Assembly: GCF_030563405.1 (NCBI RefSeq)
Contig: NZ_CP130748.1
Coordinates: 1,798,001-1,862,000, forward strand
Direction: 5' to 3'
DNA: 64,000 nucleotides
Origin: Vibrio sp. SNU_ST1
GTDB taxonomy: Bacteria > Pseudomonadota > Gammaproteobacteria > Enterobacterales > Vibrionaceae
Shown: piece by piece, positions 1 to 9,276 of the stretch
Numbering within the stretch: the stretch's first letter is position 1
Layout: every line of letters starts with the position of its first letter
Notes under the pieces: generated by a model
Seen by the model: the letters and a program-made list of their open reading frames with translations, nothing else
Database searches by the model: none
What the model was told of the DNA's origin: nothing
Made by a program: the position numbers and the translations under genes

Positions 1-1
1 G

Positions 2-379
2 AAACTTGAACAGTTAAACCTAATAACGATGTTATTAGGTTTAAAATTCCACGTCACTGTTCCTGCCAATATTGCTTTCTCTGAACAAGCGCGGTTTAGC
101 GCCATGTTCAAAAACCAAGTCATAGATGCTCTAAAACAGGCAGTGCAATATATCGATGTAAGTAACAAACAAGCTTACTTTATTACGACCAAACTCAGGC
201 TGACCGAAGACGAATTTAAAGAATATAACGCTAGGCTTGAGGAGTTAATGTTCAAGACCCTAAAGGTCAGTCAGTCGCGTAGCCGAATGACTGAAGGGGT
301 CAACGACTATGCTATTGTCGACATGGGTGCTAAAGGTATTTTCCACCCTAAACTCAAAGCACCAGTAAATTTAGTTTAG
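2..379 (+). CDS. Regulator-like C-terminal fragment, cut by the left window edge
   Basis: The reading frame is open back to base 2 without a stop, so the ATG at 29 (116 residues) may be internal and the gene may begin outside the window. The product is soluble, helical and basic. The stretch around FITTKLRLTEDEFKEYNARL resembles the tail of winged-helix (ArsR-like) regulators, where a turn with 'LT.EE' precedes a long amphipathic helix. No complete DNA-binding motif is visible in what remains. The function is inferred weakly; an uncharacterised small protein is equally possible. Confidence 0.45.
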   Translation, partial: KLEQLNLITMLLGLKFHVTVPANIAFSEQARFSAMFKNQVIDALKQAVQYIDVSNKQAYFITTKLRLTEDEFKEYNARLEELMFKTLKVSQSRSRMTEGVNDYAIVDMGAKGIFHPKLKAPVNLV

Positions 380-386
380 GTATGCC

Positions 387-545
387 TTAACAGCGCCAAT
401 GTTCTAACAACATTGTGCAATTACTTTTTAAGAGTTTAGTTGCCTTATCGGTTTGAGCCGCACTCGCAGGTTTCACAATCAAACCGATCCCGACTAAGAA
501 CAACGCCGATGCAAACACGTTAGAAGAAGATGCTCTCAGATCCTT
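387..545 (-). pseudogene. EamA/DMT transporter C-terminal remnant
   Basis: Read on the minus strand, this stretch encodes a last transmembrane segment (core ALFLVGIGLIVKP) followed by a short polar tail and a TAA at 387-389. This is the usual ending of EamA-type drug/metabolite exporters. There is no start codon or any earlier transmembrane segment, and a stop lies just upstream near 550. The fragment abuts a MocR regulator tail on the other strand. It is read as the surviving tail of a transporter gene whose 5' part was deleted. Confidence 0.45.
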
Positions 546-833
546 TCTTTACGCCAACAATACCTAAGTTATTTAGCCCAACATCTACCTCAAGACGTGA
601 AGATAAGTAACCCACAAGGTGGCATGGTACTTTGGTTACAAATCCCAAATTTGAACCAGAAAATTTTTGCTCAAGCGGTAGCTGATCAGAATCTTGATAT
701 CAGGCTTGGACACCTATTCAGCACGCTCGATCTCTACAGCAACTGCCTACGCATCAATATTGGTTATTCGTTAGAGGGAAAAGCTAAACAGGAATTGAAC
801 GACTTAATAGAACTGATTCATATTCATAGCTAA
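501..833 (+). pseudogene. MocR/GntR-type PLP regulator, C-terminal remnant
   Basis: A GTG at 597 could open a 78-residue frame, but homology-like sequence starts earlier (around RSQILSLRQQY, near 525-560). NPQGGMVLWLQIP and the NCLRINIGYS ending match the last part of the aminotransferase-like domain of MocR regulators (PDGGMFLWL, then NCLRLNF). The winged-helix domain, the PLP lysine and most of the fold are absent, so it cannot be a working regulator. MocR regulators often stand divergent from an EamA exporter, which fits the remnant beside it. Confidence 0.6.
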
Positions 834-1146
834 CACGTGCCAGTTCATAATACGCAGCTAGTTCATAATACGAAGCTAGCACACCAAATCTTTTCAGAAT
901 CAATTTTTCATGGCCATTCGAACACCGAATTTTAATAGCCTTTTATCATAAAAAAGAAGGCTATCATTCCTATTTGAACTAGGTTAATGCCCCGCACCGT
1001 AAGGAAAATGACTCGCTTCGATACCTTTAAACACTGAGTTTGCTAGCACATACAAAATTATGCAAACTGGCTAATGACACATCACTTTTTAACTTCAATA
1101 TACAACCGCCGGCGCTGGCGTTTTCCCGTATTTGAAGAGAATAATT
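834..1146. other. Intergenic region upstream of cqsA
   Basis: Holds the 18-bp tandem duplication and a weak hairpin (ATAGCCTT at 935-942 with AAGGCTAT at 957-964). The remainder is AT-rich and presumably carries the cqsA promoter. No gene was seen. Confidence 0.5.
842..877. repeat. Tandem duplication of an 18-bp unit
   Basis: Two adjacent copies of AGTTCATAATACGCAGCT, differing at one base, lie just after the MocR remnant stop. This looks like a local slippage duplication without a visible role. Confidence 0.7.
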
Positions 1147-2328
1147 ATGAGTGATACAACAAAAAACAAACCACTACCTTCCTTTATCGAAGAACGCTTG
1201 AACTTCTATATTCAAGACCTCATTACCCAGAACCAAAGCCAAAATCACTTGGTATTGGGTAAACGACCTCAGCGCAACGCCGTTGTGATGCAGAGCAATG
1301 ATTACTTAGCACTGTCACACAACAAACCGATCCAAGACGCCCATCAAGCGGCGATTATCGAACACGATGACAACGTAGTGATGTCTGCAATTTTCTTACA
1401 AGATGAAAAGTCTAAACCTGCGTTTGAAACCGAACTCGCGAACTATGTCGGAATGGAGAGCGGTTTGCTTTCTCAGTCGGGTTGGGCGGCCAATATTGGG
1501 CTATTGCAAACCATCTGCCCACCGGGCACACCTGTGTACATTGACTTTTTTGCACACATGTCGCTATGGGAAGGCATTCGCGCTGCCGGCGGCGTCGCCC
1601 ACCCGTTTATGCATAACAATATGAATCACCTGCGCAAACAGTTAGAGCGCCACGGCTCAGGCGTTATTGTGGTCGATTCGGTTTACAGTACTATTGGGAC
1701 CATCGCCCCACTACGCGACATCTACGAAATGGCGCAGGAATTTGATTGTGCCGTCGTCGTTGATGAATCCCACTCACTAGGGACACACGGAGAAAAAGGT
1801 GCTGGATTAGTTCATGCATTGGGGCTCACTAACCAAGTCGACTTCATCACCGTCAGCTTGGCAAAAACCTTCGCTTACCGCGCAGGGGCCATCCTAGGTC
1901 CTAAACAACTATCTAGAACCTTACCGTTTGTGGCGTACCCTGCGATTTTTAGCTCAACCGTATTGCCGCAAGAAGTGATTCGCTTAGAGAAAACGTTGGA
2001 AGTAATTAAAGGAGCAGATGACAAACGCGAAGCCCTATTTATGCGAGCACAGTCGCTCATTACGGGCCTCAAACGGATTGGTTTTAACATCCGTAGTGAA
2101 TCTCAAATCGTCTCGCTAGAGTGCGGTAATGAAAGAAATACAGAGCGAGTGCGCGATTTCCTCGAAGAGCGTAATGTGTTCGGCGCGGTGTTCTGCCGTC
2201 CTGCAACGGGTAGGAACAAGAACATCATCCGATTTTCAGTCAATGCCGACATGACTCCAAGAGACATCGACCATGTTCTCACCGTTTGTCATGAGGCATA
2301 CCATCACCCGGAGTTAGAATTCATATAA
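1147..2328 (+). CDS. cqsA: CqsA, alpha-hydroxyketone (CAI-1 family) autoinducer synthase
   Basis: PLP-dependent enzyme of the alpha-oxoamine synthase fold. CqsA condenses an acyl-CoA with S-adenosylmethionine to give the precursor of CAI-1-type autoinducers. The 393-residue product is close to the length of V. cholerae CqsA. The PLP lysine is Lys240 in VSLAKTFAYRAG; the aspartate of VVVDESHSLGTHG lies ahead of it. The ATG at 1147 is preferred over an in-frame TTG at 1132 because GAAGAGA sits 6 bases before it. The neighbouring, converging cqsS encodes the receptor, which supports the assignment over a generic 2-amino-3-ketobutyrate CoA ligase. Confidence 0.93.
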   Translation: MSDTTKNKPLPSFIEERLNFYIQDLITQNQSQNHLVLGKRPQRNAVVMQSNDYLALSHNKPIQDAHQAAIIEHDDNVVMSAIFLQDEKSKPAFETELANYVGMESGLLSQSGWAANIGLLQTICPPGTPVYIDFFAHMSLWEGIRAAGGVAHPFMHNNMNHLRKQLERHGSGVIVVDSVYSTIGTIAPLRDIYEMAQEFDCAVVVDESHSLGTHGEKGAGLVHALGLTNQVDFITVSLAKTFAYRAGAILGPKQLSRTLPFVAYPAIFSSTVLPQEVIRLEKTLEVIKGADDKREALFMRAQSLITGLKRIGFNIRSESQIVSLECGNERNTERVRDFLEERNVFGAVFCRPATGRNKNIIRFSVNADMTPRDIDHVLTVCHEAYHHPELEFI

Positions 2329-2390
2329 CGCTGTACACACCCATTCTATAACCGGCAGGACGGAATGGACGCTATCATGTCGCTAAACAA

Positions 2391-2422
2391 AAAGAGCCCA
2401 GCATTTCGCTGAGCTCTTTCTT
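2391..2422. terminator. Bidirectional terminator between cqsA and cqsS
   Basis: A hairpin AAAGAGCCCAGC / GCTGAGCTCTTT with A-rich and T-rich flanks lies between the two converging genes and can serve both. Confidence 0.8.
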
Positions 2423-2473
2423 GTGTTTGTGCCCGCTGACAAAATAGCCGTGTGCTTCAACCTATGACATTCA

Positions 2474-4522
2474 CTAAATCCAGTGAGCAATTTTATCGAA
2501 CAGTCGGTTTTTGTCCGCCGGTTTCACAATAAAGTCTGACATGCCTGACGATTCCATTTTTTCCAATGTCACTGGAGAACTGTCGCCCGTGTGAGCAATA
2601 ATCGGCACTGTAGAGTATGCTTTGTTAGCGCTTCGAATTCGACGAGAAGCTTCAACACCGTCCATAATAGGCATCTCGATATCCATCAGAATCAAATCAA
2701 CATCTTCGGAATCCAAAGCATCTAACGCTTGTTGGCCATCTTCTTTCTGCACAACATCAAAGCCATGTTTCTCCAATAACATTGCGGTAAAACGGCGCAA
2801 AGATTCATTGTCATCCACCACCATAATCGTCCGCTTAGTCGCGGCCTCTAGTGGTTTTGTAGGCACAGCTGGCATCACGTAATTGGAATCGAAGAGTAAC
2901 CGGTCGACGGTCGCTTTAGTATTAAGCAACCAAACTTGTGTTTCCACCCAAATAGGCTCGTAAGAAACGTTACGCACACGCTTAATGGGATGATGCTCAT
3001 ACAAGTAGATGATTCGCGCTTCAGTGAACGATAGCAAAGATTCAATTCTATCGAGGTAATTGGCTCTTAAATCTAAGCTCTCCATATCAACGAAAATCAG
3101 GTCGAACTCAAATTGATATTCCTTATTTTTAAGTGCTGATACAACGTCTAATACGGTTAGGTCAAACCCCATAAAACGTGACGTCTCAGTAATTTTATCA
3201 GAGAGTACTTTCTGGTCACTCACCATCAACACTGTCTTTAGCTTAGTGAGCTCACTCTTAATTTCGTTAACAGAGTGAGAAGTCAAAGATGGAAAAGTCA
3301 TCGTGAACTGCGTCCACTGTTCCACCTCAGACTTACACTTAATCTCCCCACCAAACGACCGCATTACCTTCTGACAAAATGGCAAACCTAAGCCGTAGTT
3401 ACCTGATTGGCCGGTGGTGTAAAAATCCTGGAAAATACGTCGAATGACATCGTTTGAAATACCAGCTCCGTTATCGGTAACCATAATTTGATTGGTCACG
3501 TCATCACTGCACATAGTGACATGAATATGAAAATCTTCAGGGCTGCGATGGTGGAATGCGTTCTTGAACAAGTTATACATCACGTACTTCAACAAGGTAT
3601 CACTGCCCAAGAAGTCAAAGTTGCTTTGTACATCTAAAGATATCGCAGACTTATCGGCTGAACGCTTGTAGTTAAAACTGTCGATTGCATCCTCCACCAC
3701 AGCTTGCGTTGAATGCTTTTTGAACGTTGAACGAGAGACGCGATTTTCATCGATTGAAGTCAGCAACAGATCAATCGTCTCGTTACCTGAGTGGATGATC
3801 TCCATCGCCTCATCACCCACTTCACGCAACTGTATAACGTCTTCATTACTCAGTGCATATTGACCTTTATGATCGCCACTTTTAGGGTTCGGCAATATGG
3901 ACTGCATAACATCTATGGAGGTCAACAAACCACTTAGAGGGTTTCGCATCTCATGGGCAATACCAGCCCCAAAAGATTTCGCCAATGACACCTTGTTCTC
4001 ATGTTCCACCTGATTACGGAAGTAGAACAAGTTACCGAACAAATAGATAAATAGGAAGATTGGTACATGCGTCCAATCCATAGTGAGCTCTAAGTAGAAG
4101 CCTTGTGACACCCATGCACACAAGGTAGCAATCCCTATCCCGGCAAAGGTTTGTGCAAACATCACTCGGGTGACATGAACTAATAGAATATGGAGGAAAA
4201 TAGCCGACATGAAAGACATAACCCATACGTTGGACCAGTTATTCATCAGCAGCATGTAAAAGAAAAAACACGGTAAGCAGAGGGTAATAGCGACTTGATA
4301 ATAAGCCGGAAGGTACTTTCGCCAATCAAATGGAACACGATTACGAACAACAATCCCAAGGAACAATACCGAGCAAAATAGACGCAGGGCTAAATTTTCA
4401 TAGGGTTGCGGAAACAAGAACTCCCATACAATGTAGTAAACTGGGAAGCCGACAAAGCCCATCCAACCCACAAGGGTTAGGTTAGGTTCTGCGTACTGAT
4501 AAACTTTACGAATCGCGTTCAT
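2474..4522 (-). CDS. cqsS: CqsS, CAI-1 sensor hybrid histidine kinase
   Basis: Inner-membrane quorum-sensing receptor of 682 residues. The N-terminal ~170 residues form about six membrane helices. A dimerisation/phosphoacceptor domain follows with His190 (GAGIAHEMRNPLSG), then an ATPase domain (DNGAGIS, GLGLPFC) and a C-terminal receiver with Asp614 (LILMDIEMPIMDG). At low cell density the known family phosphorylates LuxU; ligand switches off the kinase. Aligning His190 with V. cholerae His194 gives a constant offset of four, so Trp100 and Ser103 match ligand-pocket residues W104 and S107. Position 166 is Phe where V. cholerae has Cys170, as in V. harveyi. The length and receiver position match the family. 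Confidence 0.94.
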   Translation of the reverse strand: MNAIRKVYQYAEPNLTLVGWMGFVGFPVYYIVWEFLFPQPYENLALRLFCSVLFLGIVVRNRVPFDWRKYLPAYYQVAITLCLPCFFFYMLLMNNWSNVWVMSFMSAIFLHILLVHVTRVMFAQTFAGIGIATLCAWVSQGFYLELTMDWTHVPIFLFIYLFGNLFYFRNQVEHENKVSLAKSFGAGIAHEMRNPLSGLLTSIDVMQSILPNPKSGDHKGQYALSNEDVIQLREVGDEAMEIIHSGNETIDLLLTSIDENRVSRSTFKKHSTQAVVEDAIDSFNYKRSADKSAISLDVQSNFDFLGSDTLLKYVMYNLFKNAFHHRSPEDFHIHVTMCSDDVTNQIMVTDNGAGISNDVIRRIFQDFYTTGQSGNYGLGLPFCQKVMRSFGGEIKCKSEVEQWTQFTMTFPSLTSHSVNEIKSELTKLKTVLMVSDQKVLSDKITETSRFMGFDLTVLDVVSALKNKEYQFEFDLIFVDMESLDLRANYLDRIESLLSFTEARIIYLYEHHPIKRVRNVSYEPIWVETQVWLLNTKATVDRLLFDSNYVMPAVPTKPLEAATKRTIMVVDDNESLRRFTAMLLEKHGFDVVQKEDGQQALDALDSEDVDLILMDIEMPIMDGVEASRRIRSANKAYSTVPIIAHTGDSSPVTLEKMESSGMSDFIVKPADKNRLFDKIAHWI

Positions 4523-4861
4523 ACAAATACTTTATTTACTAAGCCCTAACGTTTACAAAGTCTAAAATTTGATGTTGGTTCTTATGTTTTCCGCTGAGTA
4601 TATTACACATCCTCTCCTTTCAGTGAACTTTCAACCAAATATGTACCAACGACTTTAATCTTGATCTGAAAAGATTAAGTATTAGATCAGCACTTTAATT
4701 TCAACACAAGATCCTAGTTAGATGGGGTTACACAACAAACCTTATCAAAGTCTAGCTTCTCTTATGCTTATCCACGCTAACGTAAGCTTGACTCTCGTAT
4801 TATTTAGGCAAAAAAAATCCCTGAATAATTCAGGGGATTTTTTCCATTCGTCAGTTAAGGA
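4523..4861. other. Intergenic region between cqsS and the autotransporter gene
   Basis: AT-rich; holds the cqsS promoter side and the terminator of the autotransporter gene. No small RNA of the Qrr type was recognised. Confidence 0.5.
4811..4843 (-). terminator. Terminator of the autotransporter gene
   Basis: AATCCCTGA / TCAGGGGATT hairpin with a run of seven A on one side and T on the other, 20 bases after the stop codon at 4862. Confidence 0.8.
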
Positions 4862-5710
4862 TTAATTGAAGCTATAACCGACACCTGCACCAACTGTTAC
4901 ATCATTTTGACCATACTTACCATCGGCATAAGACATTGACGTTTTAACAGAAAAACCATTATCAAAACTATCACTAACACCAACAGCAACCGCTTGAGAA
5001 CCATTAAAGTAACCCATCCCAGCACCAACAGTTAAGTGACCTTGCACAAGCGGAATGTTTGCCATTGCTGCTACACCTGCAATACCATTCGACATTTTAC
5101 CTTCATTCGAATTTACTTTGCCTTCAAGCTGCAATTGTTTATCAGCAAGCTGGTTGAAACTTGTACGCAGCTCTTGTACTTCTGCTTTGCTGCTTAAATT
5201 AGTGGTATCTATCGCGGCAATGCTTTTTGCATTTTTTTCAATCTGAACTCTTGATGTTGCGATGCTATTCGAGTTACTCGTAACATTATTACTCTCATTT
5301 TTAGCGTCATTATCTAGCGTATCCAAACGAGTCGTATTCTGCTTGATGGATTGTGAATGTGTCGCTATTTTTTGAGTGCTATTATCTAGTGCATCCAAAC
5401 GAGTCGTATTTTGTTTGATAGATTGTGTATGAGCAGCTATCTGTTGATCATTATTATTTAATGCATTCAACCGTGTCGTATTTTGCTTAATCGACTGTGA
5501 GTGAGTCGCTATATCTTTATCCGTACCTGTCATATGCGAAAGAATACTACTTAAGACTGCTGCTGATTTCTGCTCTTGAGCCTGAGTTGCCAACTTAAGA
5601 GTAGTAATATCGTTTGTGTTGCGAACGAGCTGTTGATTACTTGAAGGCGTTGAAGCTGATGCGTTAAAAGCTAAAAGAGACAAAGCGATAAATGATATTG
5701 TTGTTTTCAT
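4862..5710 (-). CDS. Small trimeric autotransporter (YadA-anchor) with 24-residue repeats
   Basis: The 282-residue secreted protein starts with a clear signal peptide (MKTTISFIALSLLAFNASAS); the Met at 5710 is preferred over an upstream Met at 5743. Residues 67-138 are three near-identical 24-residue repeats built on HSQSIKQNTTRLDAL, a heptad-like coiled-coil stalk. The last ~75 residues (GIAGVAAMANIP to GVGYSFN) match the YadA-type membrane anchor and end in the Phe-Asn typical of barrel proteins. It has no globular head, so it would be a short stalk on the cell surface, perhaps a minor adhesin. A LysR-type gene precedes it on the same strand. Confidence 0.8.
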   Translation of the reverse strand: MKTTISFIALSLLAFNASASTPSSNQQLVRNTNDITTLKLATQAQEQKSAAVLSSILSHMTGTDKDIATHSQSIKQNTTRLNALNNNDQQIAAHTQSIKQNTTRLDALDNSTQKIATHSQSIKQNTTRLDTLDNDAKNESNNVTSNSNSIATSRVQIEKNAKSIAAIDTTNLSSKAEVQELRTSFNQLADKQLQLEGKVNSNEGKMSNGIAGVAAMANIPLVQGHLTVGAGMGYFNGSQAVAVGVSDSFDNGFSVKTSMSYADGKYGQNDVTVGAGVGYSFN

Positions 5711-5796
5711 GATGTAGTACCTATTTTGTGGGAACAGGTACAATCATAAGGAATTATCACCCTAAACCAATGAAACAAGTTGTTTCATCAAGCCTA

Positions 5797-6675
5797 TCAA
5801 TACATCTTCAGTTCCTGAAGAGAAGATAACTTGTTGTAAAACCAAGAGACAACTTCTCTAGAGGCGATGGTATTTTTCGCGCAAACTAAATGCATCTCCA
5901 CATTAGCTACAACTTCATCCGAAGTTATATACCGTTCATCGAGCTGCGCTTTCCTTTCTTTTGGAAAAAGGCCGACGAAAGACGTAGAGCTCAGCGCCTC
6001 AAGAAAGCTTTGAATGTTTTCTGTGTTGTAACCGATACTTTGACGCTGACTCACTCCTAAGTGTTTGTTAATTTGCTCTCCATATATTCCAAGCCAGTTA
6101 AAACGAACGAACGGTATATTGTTTCTCTCTACATCAGAGGTTGAAATAGAAGAGTAATATTCCGACGAAGCAATAAGCACTAACCCCATAGTTGCTAAAG
6201 GTACTGATTGATACCGATGTCCAACCGCAGGCTCAGTATCAATGAGCAAATCTAATCGCCCATTCCCTAAAGAATCAAGAGCGGCCTCCCGATCTTGGTA
6301 ATGATTTATCTCATTTACGATTAATGCGGTATTGTGTTTGTGATTGTACTCATTCACTAAGTTAATGAGATTGGAACTAGAGACTTGAGGAGGAAGAAGA
6401 ACAGATATATGTTTCTCTTCAAATTTCATTTGGTGATATTTGTTCGACAAAGACTCACAAGAGCCTTGCACTTTTTCATAAAGACGATGAGCTGCACTAG
6501 TTGGCTTTATATTAACGCCGTCTTTAATAAAGAGGGCTTGAGAGAAGTCAGACTCAAGCTCTTTTAGGGAGCGAGATAACGTTGCAATGGATACACCTAG
6601 CTGTTCAGCGCTATCGCGGAAACTATTACATGTATAAATCGACTCAAAAAATACCAAATTTTTTATGTGCTGCAT
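5797..6675 (-). CDS. LysR-family transcriptional regulator
   Basis: The 292-residue length is normal for the family. An N-terminal winged helix-turn-helix occupies residues 1-60 (FRDSAEQLGVSIATLSRSLK), followed by a substrate-binding-like domain with the VGLFP and LVLIAS strands. The inducer is unknown. It stands upstream of the autotransporter gene in the same orientation with an 86-base gap, so it may control that gene or itself; many LysR regulators are divergent from their targets, and here no divergent target is adjacent. Confidence 0.8.
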   Translation of the reverse strand: MQHIKNLVFFESIYTCNSFRDSAEQLGVSIATLSRSLKELESDFSQALFIKDGVNIKPTSAAHRLYEKVQGSCESLSNKYHQMKFEEKHISVLLPPQVSSSNLINLVNEYNHKHNTALIVNEINHYQDREAALDSLGNGRLDLLIDTEPAVGHRYQSVPLATMGLVLIASSEYYSSISTSDVERNNIPFVRFNWLGIYGEQINKHLGVSQRQSIGYNTENIQSFLEALSSTSFVGLFPKERKAQLDERYITSDEVVANVEMHLVCAKNTIASREVVSWFYNKLSSLQELKMY

Positions 6676-6835
6676 CTAGAAAATCCTTTTATTAGATGAG
6701 AGGTAAATTATACCTTTTCAACACATCATTCTGGTACAGAGGTTTGTTAAAAACAAATACCACTAGGCAAACGTTGAACTAACTCCAAAAAACCTTAAAG
6801 CCAAATGCCCTCAATTGCATAAAAATTCTCGAATA

Positions 6836-6867
6836 CAAAAAAAGCGACGTAATCTACGTCGCTTTGA
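6836..6867 (-). terminator. Terminator of the dCache chemoreceptor gene
   Basis: Perfect AAAGCGACGTA / TACGTCGCTTT hairpin with a preceding A-run, 50 bases downstream of the receptor stop. Confidence 0.85.
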
Positions 6868-6916
6868 CTTATTGCTTAACAATCACTCACTGATCAGGCA
6901 TCAGTGAGTGAAACAG

Positions 6917-8803
6917 TTAAGCAAGCTTAAAAGTCGCCACTTTGTCACTTAAACCAGCGGCTTGGCTCTTAAGTTCGTTCGACTCAGTTAAGCTGTCCTG
7001 TGCGCCCACAACTAAGTGGTCGGTAACATCTTTAATGGTCGTAATGTTCTGAGTAATTTCACCCGTCACGTGTGTTTGCTCTTCTGCTGCGGTAGCAATT
7101 TGAGTCGCCATATCACTAATCAAAGCCACCGCTGTGTTGATCTCTTCTAGCGCATGCGAAGCTCGGTCGGCATCTTCTACGGAATGTATTGCTAGTTTAG
7201 AACTGCTCTCCATAAGATCAACCGCTTGAGCCGTTGTGCGTTGTAAAACATCAATCGTTGACTTTATCTCTTCTGTTGAAGAGTGAGTGCGTTGAGAAAG
7301 CACACGTACTTCATCTGCAACTACAGCAAAACCACGACCTTGTTCACCAGCACGCGCCGCTTCAATCGCAGCATTCAAAGCAAGCAAGTTAGTTTGCTCT
7401 GCAATACCTTGAATCGTAGCAAGTACCGTCGAAATCTCTTGAGCATGCTTGTTTAGCTCGCTGATCACGTTACCCGCTTCATTCACTTCATTGGCAAGGT
7501 TATTGATAGAACCTTTAGTATCAACAACCAGGGCGTGACCGCTGTTAGTGCTTGTCGCAGAGTCTTGTGCCGCTTTTGCTGTTTGCTCAGCATGCGATGC
7601 AATCTCTTGCGTTGCACTCGCCATTTCCGTTACAGCCGTCGCCACCATGGTGATCTCTTGCTGTTGATGATTAAGCTCATCCACCGAACGATTCGCTCGC
7701 TGAGTACTTTTCTCTGACTGGCTGTTAAGCTGCTCTGATTGCCCACGAATATGACCAATCAACTGCTGTAAACTGCCTACAAAAGTGTTGAAGTTCTGTG
7801 CTAGTTCTCCTACTTCATCTTGGTTCTCAACATGAATACGCTGAGTTAAATCACCACTACCATTAGCGATCTGCGCCAGTGCTTGAGACACATGGTTCAA
7901 CGGACGAAATAGAATAGTACACAGCAGGTTAAACAATATGGTACATACAATAACGACCAATAATGTCACTAATACTTGGCCAAACACAGCATCAAATAAC
8001 GGTGCAACCAAAGAGTCATGATTAACAACACTGATAGTAATCAGGCTTGTTCCATCAATCGCACGTGCGTACAGAACATAGTCGCTGCCATTTAACTCGA
8101 TAGCCGTGTCTTTACCGCTAGTCAGCGCCTTCTGTACATCAGCAAAATCTAACCCTAGAGCGCTAATATTCTCGTTCAGCAACTTTGTATCAGCGTGCGT
8201 GTAAACCGTGCCTTTGTTGGTCGCGATAAACATGTAGCCTTCGCCTGGAAGAATCACTTTTTCAAGGCTGTTTAGAATGTCGGTAATTTCTACATCGGCC
8301 CCCAAAACGACCTGCTGACCATGCAATTGCATTGCAGTACCCAACGACACAACGTTCGCCCCAGTTGCCGCAGCAACCGTTGGGTTATCCATGAACACTT
8401 TACTTGGGTTCGCAACCGCATTGGTGTACCAACCCCATACGCGTGGATCATCATTGCCCGGTGGCAACACAACGCCATTCGCATTTTTTTGCGAGCCATC
8501 AGGGAACGCTAAGAACACATTATCAAACGAGCCTGAATCACGAACCTGCTTCAGGTGAGTGACCAAGCTTTCTTGTTGTGACTCCTTCGAAAGTGAAGTA
8601 AGCGCACGCTCTTTGGATAAGATCCAATCCGATACATATTGATTGTAAGAAGCTGACGCACCTTCTAAGCGCTGTTCAACTTCAATATCCAACCGTTGCA
8701 ATGAAGCACGAAAAGACAATACCTCGACCAAAATCCCCCCCAGGATAATGGCCATGCTAGCAGAGATCGCCAGCTTATTTTTAAGCGAGAGTTTCTTGAA
8801 CAT
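6917..8803 (-). CDS. Methyl-accepting chemotaxis protein with dCache sensor domain
   Basis: A 628-residue receptor. Membrane helix 1 is at about 11-31; a periplasmic dCache-type domain covers 35-270, with the RVWGWYTNA motif at 121-129. Membrane helix 2 is at 272-298, HAMP at 299-352, and a long cytoplasmic coiled coil carries the conserved tip ([15 protein letters not shown]). It would sense a small periplasmic ligand, possibly an amino acid or organic acid, and signal through CheW/CheA. The ligand cannot be read from the sequence. The C-terminus lacks a CheR-docking pentapeptide. It is monocistronic, with its own terminator. Confidence 0.92.
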   Translation of the reverse strand: MFKKLSLKNKLAISASMAIILGGILVEVLSFRASLQRLDIEVEQRLEGASASYNQYVSDWILSKERALTSLSKESQQESLVTHLKQVRDSGSFDNVFLAFPDGSQKNANGVVLPPGNDDPRVWGWYTNAVANPSKVFMDNPTVAAATGANVVSLGTAMQLHGQQVVLGADVEITDILNSLEKVILPGEGYMFIATNKGTVYTHADTKLLNENISALGLDFADVQKALTSGKDTAIELNGSDYVLYARAIDGTSLITISVVNHDSLVAPLFDAVFGQVLVTLLVVIVCTILFNLLCTILFRPLNHVSQALAQIANGSGDLTQRIHVENQDEVGELAQNFNTFVGSLQQLIGHIRGQSEQLNSQSEKSTQRANRSVDELNHQQQEITMVATAVTEMASATQEIASHAEQTAKAAQDSATSTNSGHALVVDTKGSINNLANEVNEAGNVISELNKHAQEISTVLATIQGIAEQTNLLALNAAIEAARAGEQGRGFAVVADEVRVLSQRTHSSTEEIKSTIDVLQRTTAQAVDLMESSSKLAIHSVEDADRASHALEEINTAVALISDMATQIATAAEEQTHVTGEITQNITTIKDVTDHLVVGAQDSLTESNELKSQAAGLSDKVATFKLA

Positions 8804-8836
8804 AGGAAACCTATAATTTGGAAGTAAAAAACCGCA

Positions 8837-8852
8837 GTGACAAATTTGTCAC
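8837..8852. promoter_or_regulatory. 16-bp perfect palindrome upstream of the chemoreceptor
   Basis: GTGACAAATTTGTCAC is a perfect palindrome about 35 bases before the chemoreceptor start. The position fits an operator or a site overlapping the promoter; the factor is unknown. Confidence 0.35.
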
Positions 8853-9276
8853 CAACACGGTTTGCAAGCACCATTTATTTTACGCTATAAAATAAAATAA
8901 TAAACCACCCAAGGTTAATATCAGCAATATATGTGAGTAGGGGCACGCATAGCAGATATTCACCAAGTAAATCATTGATTGCACGAAAAATTATACCGAA
9001 CAGCCTATTGGAGGATAAATTAATCAAATACAATCAGCATAGCGTTGTTACCTAGACAGAAAATAAAAAGGACCCAACACATAACGTTCAGTCCTTTATT
9101 ACTCTTAATTTAAACCCAATGGCATTCTTATTTTTATCGGGTCAACAAACATATACGAACACTTAGATTTCACTGCGCTAGAGTTTCGTTAATAATCACT
9201 TTAATCACTTTACTAACTATTAGTTTTATCAGTTATTGTATTTTCACTTATCCAATACTAGCTCAATAACCAACGA
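8853..9276. other. Intergenic region, AT-rich
   Basis: Apart from the terminator-like hairpin near 9066 no feature was recognised. Short frames have neither convincing ribosome sites nor family resemblance. Confidence 0.5.
9066..9099 (-). terminator. Probable terminator of the two-domain periplasmic protein gene
   Basis: AAAAGGAC and GTCCTTT arms separated by about 17 bases, with A-rich and T-rich flanks. It lies some 180 bases past the stop at 9277, so the assignment is uncertain. Confidence 0.4.

Noticed and set aside
4523..4861. A Qrr small RNA beside cqsS
   Set aside because: The conserved Qrr core was looked for and not found; only a terminator is visible.
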